From the NCBI GenBank assembly GCA_038237435.1, contig JBBRYT010000001.1:1-64000 (forward strand): a stretch of 64,000 bases of DNA, in the 5' to 3' direction. The notes under the pieces are model-generated. The model saw only the letters and a program-made list of their open reading frames with translations. It ran no database searches and was not told the DNA's origin. The stretch's first letter is position 1, and each line of letters starts with the position of its first letter. This document shows positions 45,785 through 54,389 of this stretch, piece by piece. This DNA comes from JACCTI01 sp038237435. Its GTDB lineage: Bacteria > Verrucomicrobiota > Verrucomicrobiia > Chthoniobacterales > UBA10450. The position numbers were made by a program, and so were the translations under genes.

Positions 45785-46972
45785 TTAGGCATTTTCGAGG
45801 GAAACGCCATCGATCATTGACCACGAAACAGCGCCCTCGAAAGCGATGACACCGTCAATGAGGCCGCTCTCTCGGCCACTATGCGGAATTGCGATCACAT
45901 CCGCGCGGTGGCCTGCCCGCAACCTGCCGAGAGCATCTTTACGTCCCAAAGCGCGAGCGGGATTAACTGTCACCATTTCCAGCAAATCCAATCCCGAAAG
46001 TGACGGCTCGGTCTTGCGGAACTGACGCATCTCTGCGAACAGACTTAGATCGTCGTTACTCGCCAGGCTATCCGTGCCCAAGCAGATAGTTAGTCCGCGC
46101 TTTCTTAACTTCGCGGACTCAAACGGCGTGTGACCGAAATACGCGTGACTGCGCGGGCAGTGCACGATGTGCGCGTTACCCAATCGCTCAATGTCGCGAT
46201 CGCGTATCTCATTTACGTGGACGAGTAACCAACGCTCATCGAGCTGGCAAAATTGCGAGAGATGTTCAGCCGGTGTCACCCCGCCGGCTTCAAAAAGATC
46301 AGGCGATATTGAGCCGAGAAATTCCGACAACGGCCCACATCGATCAAAAGACATCGCCATTTCTTCTTTCGACTCCGCCAGATGCGTGGTCAGAAGAAGA
46401 TTTTCTCGGTGAGCAATCATCTCGCACTTTCGATAGAGGTCAGCCGACGCCGTGTACGGAGCGTGCGGTGCAAGGCCGCGTCCCTCGGCCGACGCCGGCA
46501 ACATGCGAAGTACTTCCTCCACGTCTTGCGCGGCGCGGATGTCGATCAACTCGGCAAACCACCACGTTCGCAACAGCGGATGCGTGCGCGAAGCGATTTC
46601 GGGAACTCCCGTGAGGTTCGCAATCGACGTGGTGCCGAAGCGCCGTGCTTCCGCAAACCCGTCATCGATTGATCGAACATAGTCATCCGCCGTTAGCTTC
46701 GCTCTCTCCGTGTTGATCGCGCGAATCCAATCCGTGAATGAATCCTGCCGCGCGATTCTACTGCGCAAGCAGGTGTAATCCAGATGGCAATGCGCGTTAA
46801 TCAGGCCGGGCAAAAGCGCAGTCTCGCCCAGATCAACGACTTGACCGGAGTTTCGTCGCCGCACGGATTCCCATTCACCGACATCAACGATTTCGTTACC
46901 CGAAACAGCGATCGCCCCATTCGTGATGGGCGCGCCGTCCATCGTCACGACCGCTCGCGCGCGAATGATCAT
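45785..46972 (-). CDS. Amidohydrolase, chlorohydrolase/MTA-SAH deaminase type
   Basis: 395 residues. Metal ligands of the subtype III amidohydrolases are visible: NAHCHLDYT (HxH), THLAES (His), HCPRSHAYFG (His) and CLGTDSLASNDDLS (Asp). Such enzymes deaminate adenosine-like, guanine or triazine substrates; the exact one is open. Last gene of an operon with 4-base overlaps. Its TAA stop lies within a copy of the dispersed word (ATTCGTTAGGC, 45780-45790), and another copy follows its start (46971-46981). Confidence 0.85.
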   Translation of the reverse strand: MIIRARAVVTMDGAPITNGAIAVSGNEIVDVGEWESVRRRNSGQVVDLGETALLPGLINAHCHLDYTCLRSRIARQDSFTDWIRAINTERAKLTADDYVRSIDDGFAEARRFGTTSIANLTGVPEIASRTHPLLRTWWFAELIDIRAAQDVEEVLRMLPASAEGRGLAPHAPYTASADLYRKCEMIAHRENLLLTTHLAESKEEMAMSFDRCGPLSEFLGSISPDLFEAGGVTPAEHLSQFCQLDERWLLVHVNEIRDRDIERLGNAHIVHCPRSHAYFGHTPFESAKLRKRGLTICLGTDSLASNDDLSLFAEMRQFRKTEPSLSGLDLLEMVTVNPARALGRKDALGRLRAGHRADVIAIPHSGRESGLIDGVIAFEGAVSWSMIDGVSLENA

Positions 46973-47559
46973 TCGTTAGGCGATGTTTTCACCGCCTTGC
47001 TCATTTCGGCGACAAGCAAATTGCACGCTTCCTGGCAAAGCAGCGGATGCGCTTCCAAACGCGGATCGAATTTTTCTGGAGGCAGGAAGGGCGATTCCTT
47101 TTTCCAAAGAATCGTCCGCAAACAGCCGACATCGGAACGACAGAAATTCGCCACTACCAGGTCGGCTTGCGGGTCATCGATTTTGGCTGCGACGCGATAC
47201 ATCCCCGTCTGCCGGCCGAGTGTCGCGCGCAGCGGCGTTGGGACGAGAGTTCCGCCCGCCCAAGCGCGATAAACATCCGCCCGCCCCGGGTAAAAGTAAT
47301 CGAGTGCTAATCCGGCTTCCTCGAGATCACGCAAGAACAACCGCCAGCCCGATCGCAAAGTCGGCGCCGTTTTCAAGCGACGAAAATTCCCCGCATTGTC
47401 ATAGCGCGCGATGGTTAAGGCTGCTTCCGCACCTTCGTGGCCTAACAAGTCGTGGCGCTCGACATCATCGCGATGACACATCGCGATTTTTTCGTCTTCC
47501 GTCCGCGCGACAAAAATCTGTCCGACCCGACACGGCAGATCGCCCAGCCAATCGCTCAC
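46969..47559 (-). CDS. DR2241-like putative 4Fe-4S protein
   Basis: 196 residues with GTG start. The second half carries a Cys set, FCRSDVGCLRTILWKKESPF and LLCQEACNLLVAEM, like the C-terminal iron-sulfur domain of Deinococcus DR2241, which there is fused to a CbiX chelatase. Here the two parts are separate genes in one operon, the GAF gene lying between. Probably helps metal insertion into a tetrapyrrole; inferred. Start and stop both overlap neighbours by 4 bases. Confidence 0.65.
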   Translation of the reverse strand: MSDWLGDLPCRVGQIFVARTEDEKIAMCHRDDVERHDLLGHEGAEAALTIARYDNAGNFRRLKTAPTLRSGWRLFLRDLEEAGLALDYFYPGRADVYRAWAGGTLVPTPLRATLGRQTGMYRVAAKIDDPQADLVVANFCRSDVGCLRTILWKKESPFLPPEKFDPRLEAHPLLCQEACNLLVAEMSKAVKTSPNE

Positions 47560-48017
47560 TTAAAAGCGTGGCCCATCATCAGAGCGACGCGCTCGAGGAC
47601 ATCCCGATCTTCTTTCGTAAAAGCTTTCGGTTTTTCGCTGTCAGCGATGATCGCACCGACCACGCGGCCCGATTGGCTGATCACCGGCACAACGATTTCC
47701 GATCGCGTAAAATGAAATCCCGGCAAGTAACGCACATCTTTTTTCACGTCGTCGACCACGATAGTTCTTTTCGAATCCAAAACCGCGCCGCAAAGTCCCT
47801 GCGTCGCCGGGAAACGTCGATAACACGGCGGCTCCCTGCCCGTTCCAGCGACAATCTCCACTTCGTCGCGATTCATTTTGTAAACGCCGACCCAGCAATA
47901 ACCACGCGCGGCCTGGATCATCTCTACCATCGTCTTTACGTCGCGTGGACCCTTCGCGCCCGCGAGAATGAAAGCGCCCAACTCCTGCAACATCTTGATC
48001 GTCGCGGGATTTTTCAT
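47556..48017 (-). CDS. GAF-domain protein (free Met-R-sulfoxide reductase-like)
   Basis: 153 residues from the ATG at 48015-48017; a longer frame reaches into the next gene and is not used. A single GAF fold: YCWVGVYKMNRDEVEIVAGT, LCGAVLDSKRTIVVDDV, and SEIVVPVISQSGRVVGAII. It resembles fRMsr enzymes, but the usual second Cys pair is not complete (one Cys in PPCYRRF, one in GLCGAVL), so it may be a redox or ligand sensor. Coupled by 4-base overlaps to cbiX and the DR2241-like gene. Confidence 0.78.
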   Translation of the reverse strand: MKNPATIKMLQELGAFILAGAKGPRDVKTMVEMIQAARGYCWVGVYKMNRDEVEIVAGTGREPPCYRRFPATQGLCGAVLDSKRTIVVDDVKKDVRYLPGFHFTRSEIVVPVISQSGRVVGAIIADSEKPKAFTKEDRDVLERVALMMGHAFK

Positions 48018-48778
48018 GCGCGAGTTTGTTCCACGATCACATCGGCAAAACGTGCATTCGTCCCGATTGCATTCGCATAATAAAGCGTGCGGCCGCACAG
48101 TCGATGCGGATTCGTTTTCGTTCCGTCAATGCCGAGCAACTGCGGAATGTCTTCGTAGCTGTGCAGTCCATCCGAAATGAAAAACGGCACCACGATCACG
48201 TTCGGACTTTCTGTGAAGTTCGCCCAATCGGCAACCAGCGGCGCCTCCTCCATGTAAACATTCAGGACCGCCGCATAGCGATTGTGCGCTCGGATTTTTT
48301 CCACTTCGCGTTTCGCCGCGACCGCGCTGTTATCATTTAGTTCCGTCCCATGCGCCACGATGAGCAAGCTCGTTTCACTTGCCGGCGCCTCGGGCGCAAT
48401 CTCGCGCGCGCGTTGCACGAGTAGTTCCGTCATCATCGGATGACTGCCGACTGGCTGGCAATAATTCCAGACCTGACCATTCGAACGACTCGTTAGGCGA
48501 CCATCCAGTTCCAACTCGCGGGGAATGACCGTCTGGGTGAAATATCCTTCGCTGATAAAATTCGGCACCACGAAAACTTCCTCGATCGCCTCGTCCTGAA
48601 AAAAGAACCTCGCATCGCGGAGGCTGGGTTCCTCTTTCCAGAAACAGCACGACACTTCCGCAAAAATCCCGCGCCGCCTAATTTCCGCCGCGTGCCTCCA
48701 GGTCGGCGCGCTCGAATCCGGATTAACCGTCGAGCCGTGACCGACGATGAGCAGACCGGCCCGCCTTTCTCGTCTCAC
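48014..48778 (-). CDS. cbiX: CbiX/SirB-type sirohydrochlorin chelatase
   Basis: 254 residues. Two CbiX-like halves: LLIVGHGSTVNPDSSAPTWR with FVVPNFISEGYFTQTVIPRE, and LLIVAHGTELNDNSAVAAKR with IVVPFFISDGLHSYEDIPQL. Inserts Co2+ or Fe2+ into sirohydrochlorin (cobalamin or siroheme route). The GTG at 48778 is chosen; the frame is open 63 bases further but those codons fall in an inverted repeat. First gene of the operon cbiX-GAF-DR2241-amidohydrolase. Confidence 0.85.
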   Translation of the reverse strand: MRRERRAGLLIVGHGSTVNPDSSAPTWRHAAEIRRRGIFAEVSCCFWKEEPSLRDARFFFQDEAIEEVFVVPNFISEGYFTQTVIPRELELDGRLTSRSNGQVWNYCQPVGSHPMMTELLVQRAREIAPEAPASETSLLIVAHGTELNDNSAVAAKREVEKIRAHNRYAAVLNVYMEEAPLVADWANFTESPNVIVVPFFISDGLHSYEDIPQLLGIDGTKTNPHRLCGRTLYYANAIGTNARFADVIVEQTRA

Positions 48779-48787
48779 ATGGTAACT

Positions 48788-48851
48788 AACCACACAGAAC
48801 ACAGAGGGAACAAAAAGATTCTTCTCCGTGAACTCTGTCATCTCTGTGGTT
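48788..48851. repeat. Imperfect inverted repeat between divergent genes
   Basis: Left arm AACCACACAGAACACAGAG (48788-48806) and right arm CTCTGTCATCTCTGTGGTT (48833-48851) are inverted copies matching at most positions, with a 26-base loop. It lies between divergent cbiX and the aldo/keto reductase. The CTCTGTG..TCTGTGGTT wording looks like a dispersed intergenic repeat; no second copy was noticed here. It may hold promoters or be a small mobile relic. Confidence 0.55.
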
Positions 48852-48861
48852 AAATTCAGCC

Positions 48862-49890
48862 ATGCGCTTTCGCAGTTACAAGAACACCGATCTGAAAGTG
48901 AGCGAAGTCGGCTTCGGCCTGTGGACGATTTCGACCGGCTGGTGGGGAAATTTCACGGAAGGCGAAGCGATCGCGCTCATGCACAAGGCCTTCGACCTTG
49001 GCATGACGTTGTTTGATGCCGCCGATACGTACGGAAACGGCTTGAGCGAAGAGTTGATCGCCAAAGCTTTTCCGAAACAGCGCGATGAAATCGTCATCGC
49101 GACCAAAGTTGGCTACGATTTCGTCACCCACGGCGAGAGTCGCGGACGCGGGCAACGCGAAATCCCGCAGGATTTTTCGCCGGAAGCGATCACGCGCGCA
49201 ACGGATGCGGCGTTAAAACGATTGAAGACCGATCGAATCGATCTGTTGCAGCTACACAACATTCGCATGGATCAGATCGAAGATGACGCGCTCTGGAGAA
49301 CGCTCGAGCAACTGAAGCAAAGCGGAAAAGTCCGCTACTACGGCATCGCGCTCGGTCCGGCCATTGGCTGGATGTACGAAGGCATCAATTGCATCCGCGA
49401 ACGTGACGTCACCAGTGTCCAGCACATCTACAACATCCTCGAACAACATCCGGGTCGAGCGATGCATGCCACGGCCAATGAAGCGGAGAAAGACACGATG
49501 TTTCTCATCCGTGTGACGCATTCGTCCGGCATGCTCGAAGGCAAATACACCGCCGACACCGTCTTCCCGCCTAACGACCACAGAAATCATCGTCCGCGCA
49601 GTTGGCTCTTGAACGGCATCAAAAAAATCGACCGCCTTCGTTTCCTCGAAAGCAACGAGCGCTCGTTAGGCCAGGCCGCCTTGCAATGGCTGCTGGCCGA
49701 TGATCGCGTCGCCTCCACCCTGCCAAACATCTACGAAGAAGCGCAGCTCATTGAATTCGCCAAAGCGCCGGAGACGCCCCGCCTAACGAGTGATGAACTC
49801 GACCAGATCGCAGAACTCTACGCGGAAAATTTCGGCGTGGAACGGGAAGAACCGAAATTCAAAGGCACGATGGAGCTGGCCGCAGCCTAA
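48862..49890 (+). CDS. Aldo/keto reductase
   Basis: 342 residues, TIM barrel. LFDAADTYGNGLSEELIAKA has the catalytic Asp and Tyr, VIATKVGYDF the Lys, and DLLQLHNIRMDQ the His. A late region (SERSLG-like cofactor loop, NERSLGQAALQWLLADDRVA) binds NADPH. Substrate unknown. Four copies of the motif family (49569, 49661, 49781, 49885) fall in 330 bases of this gene, the densest spot in the window; the last spans its stop codon. Confidence 0.92.
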   Translation: MRFRSYKNTDLKVSEVGFGLWTISTGWWGNFTEGEAIALMHKAFDLGMTLFDAADTYGNGLSEELIAKAFPKQRDEIVIATKVGYDFVTHGESRGRGQREIPQDFSPEAITRATDAALKRLKTDRIDLLQLHNIRMDQIEDDALWRTLEQLKQSGKVRYYGIALGPAIGWMYEGINCIRERDVTSVQHIYNILEQHPGRAMHATANEAEKDTMFLIRVTHSSGMLEGKYTADTVFPPNDHRNHRPRSWLLNGIKKIDRLRFLESNERSLGQAALQWLLADDRVASTLPNIYEEAQLIEFAKAPETPRLTSDELDQIAELYAENFGVEREEPKFKGTMELAAA

Positions 49891-49893
49891 CGA

Positions 49894-51759
49894 CTAATCC
49901 CCGGTATCTTCGTCTTCTTCCGGCACCGGCTCCGCCTGGCGGCGTTTCTTGCCGCTGCTTTCCGCGCCTTTGTAGACTTGTTTGAAAATCTGCCCAATCA
50001 TCGGCGCGGCCGTTGAACCGCCGTGTTGCGTCGATCCCACATCACCTTCGTAAAGCGCGGCGAATGCGAACTGCGCTTGCGTAGCCGGCACAAATCCCGC
50101 GAACCACGCCGCGGTGCGTTCCTTGTTTTTCGGACCCCATTGTGCGGTACCCGTCTTGCCCGCCACCTGCACATTGTCGACGCCAGCTTGGTGCGCCGTT
50201 CCCGTCGGCCCACTCACTACATTCGCCATCGCTTCGTGCAATTGCTCCATCGTGCTCGGCGAAATATCGAGCGCGCGTTTCTCGCGCACCTGATAGGCGC
50301 TGACGATTTCGTTATCGAGAGTCTGCACCTGTTGCACGAGACGCGTCTGGTACAAGCGGCCGCCGTTCGCGACAATCGCCATGGCCTGGGCCATTTGCAG
50401 TGGCGTCACTTCACAATCGCCTTGTCCGATCGAAATGTTGGCGATGTCGCCATTGAGCAACTTCCGCCCGTGGGTCGCCTTCATGTAGGTGTCGTTAGGC
50501 ACACGGCCTTCCACTTCGCCGCGCAACGGGATTCCGCACTTTGCCCCGAAGCCCATCTTCTGCGCCCAATCGATGATCGGCTCCGCGCCGGTTTTGATTC
50601 CCGCCTGATAAAACCAGGTGTCGCAGGATTCCGTTAGCGCCTGGACAAAATTTAGCGGCCCGCGGCCGGTCTTTTTCCAGTTATGAAAGACGACGTTGCC
50701 GACCGTGATCGACGGCGCGCAATCGAATTCCTCTCGCGAATCAACCGCACCGCTTTCCAGCGCGGCGATACCGACGGTGACCTTGAAAGTTGATCCCGGC
50801 GGATACGAAGAACGAAACGCTCGCGGCAAAAGCGGAATGTTCGGATCGTCCTGCAATTCTTTGAATTTCTCCGATGAAATATTCGGGATGAATGAGTTCG
50901 GATTAAAAGTCGGCCACGAAGCCATCGCCATGATGTCGCCTGTGCTCGGCTCGATGATGACGATCGCGCCGCGTTTTGCTTTTGCTTCCAGCGCCTTCTC
51001 CGCCAGCTCCTGCATGCGAACATCGAGCGTCGTCACCACCGTGTAGCCGGGCTGCGGCGGCGTGACGATTTTCTCGGAAGTTTTTCGACCGTCCTTGTCG
51101 AAGGTCATTTTGTATTCGCCATGCCGGCCGGTCAGCATGCTGTTGAACGTCTGCTCGAGGCCTTCGCGTCCTTCCGTTTCGGGCCAGAGCACCTCGTGAT
51201 TATCAATCACGCCGTCGGGATTGCGCCCGGTCTTACCGGTAAATCCGATGATGTGTCCCGCCATTTTGCCGTTCGGATAAACGCGGATATAAATCGGCCG
51301 CAGCACCATGCCGCCCGGCAGTTTTTTATGCAGCTGATCGTACTGTTCCTCGCTCAAATTCTGCGCGATCTCGAACGGCAGAATTCCGCGATTGTGATAA
51401 TGCTTCAGGATCAGTTCGTCGCTAATCTTGAGCGAGCGGCCTAACAACTTGTCCGCCGCGGCAATTTTCTCGCGCGTGAATGCGAGCGCCTGGTTATCGG
51501 AAAAATCCAGAGGTGTCGGATAAGCAACCGCCAGGTTGTAGTTCAGTTTATTTTGCGCGAGCGGAACCCCGTTTCGATCCACGATCTGCCCGCGCGGTGC
51601 CGGAATATCGAGAACGTAGGCGCGCGCCGATTTCTGCGTTTCGTAGGTCGGCACGATCGTTTCTTCAAACGGGGTCGCCGACGGCGCGGGCGATTCTTCA
51701 GCCGCGATTGCTCGTGCGGCCAGCGCAACGGTAAGACAAGAAATGGCGAAGCGTTTCAA
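49894..51759 (-). CDS. mrdA: Penicillin-binding protein 2 (transpeptidase)
   Basis: 621 residues from a TTG at 51757-51759, which follows the uvrC stop by 7 bases and starts a signal sequence (LKRFAISCLTVALAARAIAA); an upstream ATG (51834) would overlap uvrC by 68 bases. Dimerisation domain (VPYN-like LPFEIAQNLSEEQYDQL) then transpeptidase with SSYPPGSTFKV (active Ser), SCD in TESCDTWFYQ, and AGKTGTAQW. Cross-links peptidoglycan in elongation. No rodA adjoins. Confidence 0.92.
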   Translation of the reverse strand: MKRFAISCLTVALAARAIAAEESPAPSATPFEETIVPTYETQKSARAYVLDIPAPRGQIVDRNGVPLAQNKLNYNLAVAYPTPLDFSDNQALAFTREKIAAADKLLGRSLKISDELILKHYHNRGILPFEIAQNLSEEQYDQLHKKLPGGMVLRPIYIRVYPNGKMAGHIIGFTGKTGRNPDGVIDNHEVLWPETEGREGLEQTFNSMLTGRHGEYKMTFDKDGRKTSEKIVTPPQPGYTVVTTLDVRMQELAEKALEAKAKRGAIVIIEPSTGDIMAMASWPTFNPNSFIPNISSEKFKELQDDPNIPLLPRAFRSSYPPGSTFKVTVGIAALESGAVDSREEFDCAPSITVGNVVFHNWKKTGRGPLNFVQALTESCDTWFYQAGIKTGAEPIIDWAQKMGFGAKCGIPLRGEVEGRVPNDTYMKATHGRKLLNGDIANISIGQGDCEVTPLQMAQAMAIVANGGRLYQTRLVQQVQTLDNEIVSAYQVREKRALDISPSTMEQLHEAMANVVSGPTGTAHQAGVDNVQVAGKTGTAQWGPKNKERTAAWFAGFVPATQAQFAFAALYEGDVGSTQHGGSTAAPMIGQIFKQVYKGAESSGKKRRQAEPVPEEDEDTGD

Positions 51760-51766
51760 GAGTTGT

Positions 51767-53308
51767 TCAATGCCGCTGCAAAAATCGATGAACGTCTTCG
51801 GCCAGTTTTGGGCCGATGCCTTCCGTAGCAGCAATTTCCTCGACAGTCGCTTTGCGCAGCCGATTTACCGAGCCAAACCGGCGCAGCAACAAATTCTTCC
51901 GGTTCTGACTCACCCCCGGACAATCGTCCAGAATGCTTTCGCCGATCCGCTTCTTCATCAGAAGCTGGTGATAGGTGTTCGCGAAGCGATGCGCCTCATC
52001 GCGAATCCGCTGGAGTAAACGCAGCGCCCCGGAGTCGATCGGCAACTGCAGCGGCAACGCCCGGCCCGGCCGATAAATTTCTTCGTACTCTTTCGCCAGC
52101 CCGATGATCGGCACCTCATGCAAACCCAATCGTTGTAATTCGTGACAGGCCGATGAGAGCTGCCCTTTCCCGCCATCGACGATGATCAAATCCGGCAAAC
52201 GCACTGGGGCGAACTTCGCCACGCGTTCCATCGCGTCGGTTGGATTTTCTTGTGAAAACTCCGCCGCTTCCGGATTCGCATCTCGCGCCTCCAGCAAGAC
52301 GCGCGAATATCTGCGCCTGACGACTTCTGCCATACTTGCGAAATCATCCTGACCTTCGACCGTGCGTATCCGGTATCGCCGATAATTATCTTTGTCCGGC
52401 ACGCCGCTGCGAAACGTGACCATGGAAGCGACGACGTGAGTCGTTGAAATATTCGAGATGTCGAAGCATTCCATCACCACCGGTAGCTTAGGCAATTGCA
52501 GCGCGTCGCCTAACGACTGCACATCGCTCACCGGATCGATCGCGCTCGGCAAACTGTGACGTGTGAAACGCCGCGTCGGCCGCGTGGTCCGACGCAAATC
52601 CTCCAGCATATTGCGCAGCTCCGCCGCTTTTTCGAAATCGAGTTTCCCGGCGGCCTTCTGCATTTCTTCCTCGAGCGTGTTGATCATCTCGCGCGAATGC
52701 CCTTCGAGAAAATCACACGCCTGCGCCACGCGATCGCGGTACTGTTCCGCGCTCACTTCGCTCAAACGCACCGGCACCTGATACGTCGATGATTTCAACT
52801 CGCGCTCGGTCGGTGCGCCCCGACCAAACGTCAGCACCCCAAATTTCTTGCGCATGAAATTTAGCGTCTGCCGCAACGCACCGGCGTGTGCATAGGGACC
52901 GAAGTAACGAGCGCCATCATCTTTCTTGAAACGCGCCAAACGAAAGCGCGGCCAGTCTTCCGTAGGATCAACTTTCACAACAAGAAACCGCTTATCGTCG
53001 CGGAAAGAAATATTGTAACGCGGCCTATATTCCTTGATCAGCTTTCCTTCGAGCAAGAGCGACTCCGCTTCGCTCCGTACCGTGAGAGTTTCGAAATCCC
53101 AAACCGCCGCGAGCATGGCCTGCGTTTTCAAATCGGCCGCCGCCAGTTTTGACGCCATGAAATACGAACCAACGCGCTTGCGCAGATCGCGCGCCTTCCC
53201 GACGTAGATCACGCGATTGAAACGGTCACGCATCAAGTACACACCCGGCTTGTGCGGCACTTCGTGCACGCGTTTCGTCAGGTCTGGTTTTTCCTTGGTG
53301 GCGGCCAT
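51767..53308 (-). CDS. uvrC: Excinuclease ABC subunit C (short form)
   Basis: 513 residues against the usual ~600. GIY-YIG nuclease at the N terminus (KPGVYLMRDRFNRVIYVGKA), UVR motif (LEEEMQKAAGKLDFEKAAEL, ~215), RNase H-like domain (VMECFDISNISTTHVVASMV, LIIVDGGKGQLSSA) and a C-terminal HhH (LRKATVEEIAATEGIGPKLA). The shortfall lies between the nuclease and RNase H domains and at the linker; both catalytic halves are present. Makes both incisions in nucleotide excision repair. Followed closely by PBP2. Confidence 0.96.
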   Translation of the reverse strand: MAATKEKPDLTKRVHEVPHKPGVYLMRDRFNRVIYVGKARDLRKRVGSYFMASKLAAADLKTQAMLAAVWDFETLTVRSEAESLLLEGKLIKEYRPRYNISFRDDKRFLVVKVDPTEDWPRFRLARFKKDDGARYFGPYAHAGALRQTLNFMRKKFGVLTFGRGAPTERELKSSTYQVPVRLSEVSAEQYRDRVAQACDFLEGHSREMINTLEEEMQKAAGKLDFEKAAELRNMLEDLRRTTRPTRRFTRHSLPSAIDPVSDVQSLGDALQLPKLPVVMECFDISNISTTHVVASMVTFRSGVPDKDNYRRYRIRTVEGQDDFASMAEVVRRRYSRVLLEARDANPEAAEFSQENPTDAMERVAKFAPVRLPDLIIVDGGKGQLSSACHELQRLGLHEVPIIGLAKEYEEIYRPGRALPLQLPIDSGALRLLQRIRDEAHRFANTYHQLLMKKRIGESILDDCPGVSQNRKNLLLRRFGSVNRLRKATVEEIAATEGIGPKLAEDVHRFLQRH

Positions 53309-53357
53309 GCGCGGAAATCAGACTCCCGCTCGGGGTTTGAAATTGCAAATGTAGCGC

Positions 53358-54389
53358 ATGTTCGATGTCGCCATTGTGGGGAGCGGACCGGCCGGCGCAT
53401 CGTGCGCGGCTTTTTGCGCGATGGCCGGAATGCGCACTCTCCTTCTCGAACGCGAGAAGTTTCCACGCGAAAAGGTTTGCGGCGATTGTTTGAATCCCTC
53501 GTGCACACCGGTCCTTAAGCGCCTCGGCGTTGCCGAAGCAATTCGCGCGCTGCCGCATGGCAAACTAACTCGCGTCGATTTCATCGCCATCGGTGAAAAG
53601 ACGATCAGCATCGATTTGCCGCACGATGCCGAGATCGCGGTGAAGCGAAGTTCGTTCGATCAACTGCTCATGCACCGCGCCGCGCAACTGGGCGCGGAAA
53701 TTCGCGATGGCGTGACGGTTACTTCAGTTACAGGAAACAACGGCTGGCGGATTAACGATTCCATAAGAGCACGGACGCTCGTCGCAGCCGACGGACGCAA
53801 TTCCACGGTCGCGCGTTTGCTCGGATTGTTGCCGCGAATCGAAAGGGAACGAGTCGCGTTGCAAACGCATTTGCCGTTGCCAAGGGATTTCGGCCCGCGC
53901 GTCGTCCTGCAATTTCTGCCCCAAGGTTATTCGGGCCAGGCGCCGGTCGGTGAAGACGAATTGAATCTGTGTCTCGTCGGAAAACCGAAATCGATGCCGG
54001 CCTTGCGCGCGTGGGCGGAATCACGGTTTGGTGTTTCGCTGAACCATAGTTGGCGAACGATTACGCCGTTGCGACGCGAAGCGATATCGCCTGCACAAAG
54101 GAATTTATTTTTCGTCGGGGATGCCGCGCGCGTCGTCGAACCATTTACCGGCGAGGGAATTTTCTACGCTTTGCGTTCCGGCGAACTGGCAGCGCAAACG
54201 ATTGCGGCGAATCGCGACGATTACGCAAGTGCGCACGAAAAACTTTATCGCGGCCGACTTTGGATAAACCGAATTGCGCGGACCGCTGTCCTTTCGCCAC
54301 ATATGACCTCGCTCTTGATGCACGGCGGAGTGATGAGTCGAGAAATTCTTCGCATCCTTACAACGAAGATCGTAGCCGACACGCCTTGA
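53358..54389 (+). CDS. FAD-dependent oxidoreductase, geranylgeranyl reductase family
   Basis: 343 residues. VAIVGSGPAGASCAAFCAMA (FAD) at the N terminus, KVCGDCLNPSCTPVLKRLG, then VAADGRNSTVARLLG and FVGDAARVVEPFTGEGIFYA. These are the geranylgeranyl reductase/PHBH-type landmarks. Saturates isoprenoid chains or acts on quinone-like compounds; substrate unknown. The 3' end overlaps folD by 32 bases, convergent. Confidence 0.85.
   Translation: MFDVAIVGSGPAGASCAAFCAMAGMRTLLLEREKFPREKVCGDCLNPSCTPVLKRLGVAEAIRALPHGKLTRVDFIAIGEKTISIDLPHDAEIAVKRSSFDQLLMHRAAQLGAEIRDGVTVTSVTGNNGWRINDSIRARTLVAADGRNSTVARLLGLLPRIERERVALQTHLPLPRDFGPRVVLQFLPQGYSGQAPVGEDELNLCLVGKPKSMPALRAWAESRFGVSLNHSWRTITPLRREAISPAQRNLFFVGDAARVVEPFTGEGIFYALRSGELAAQTIAANRDDYASAHEKLYRGRLWINRIARTAVLSPHMTSLLMHGGVMSREILRILTTKIVADTP

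Noticed and set aside
48779..48841. Longer cbiX start
   Set aside because: The extra codons are the arm of an inverted repeat; GTG at 48778 is adjacent to the conserved RAGLLIVGHG.
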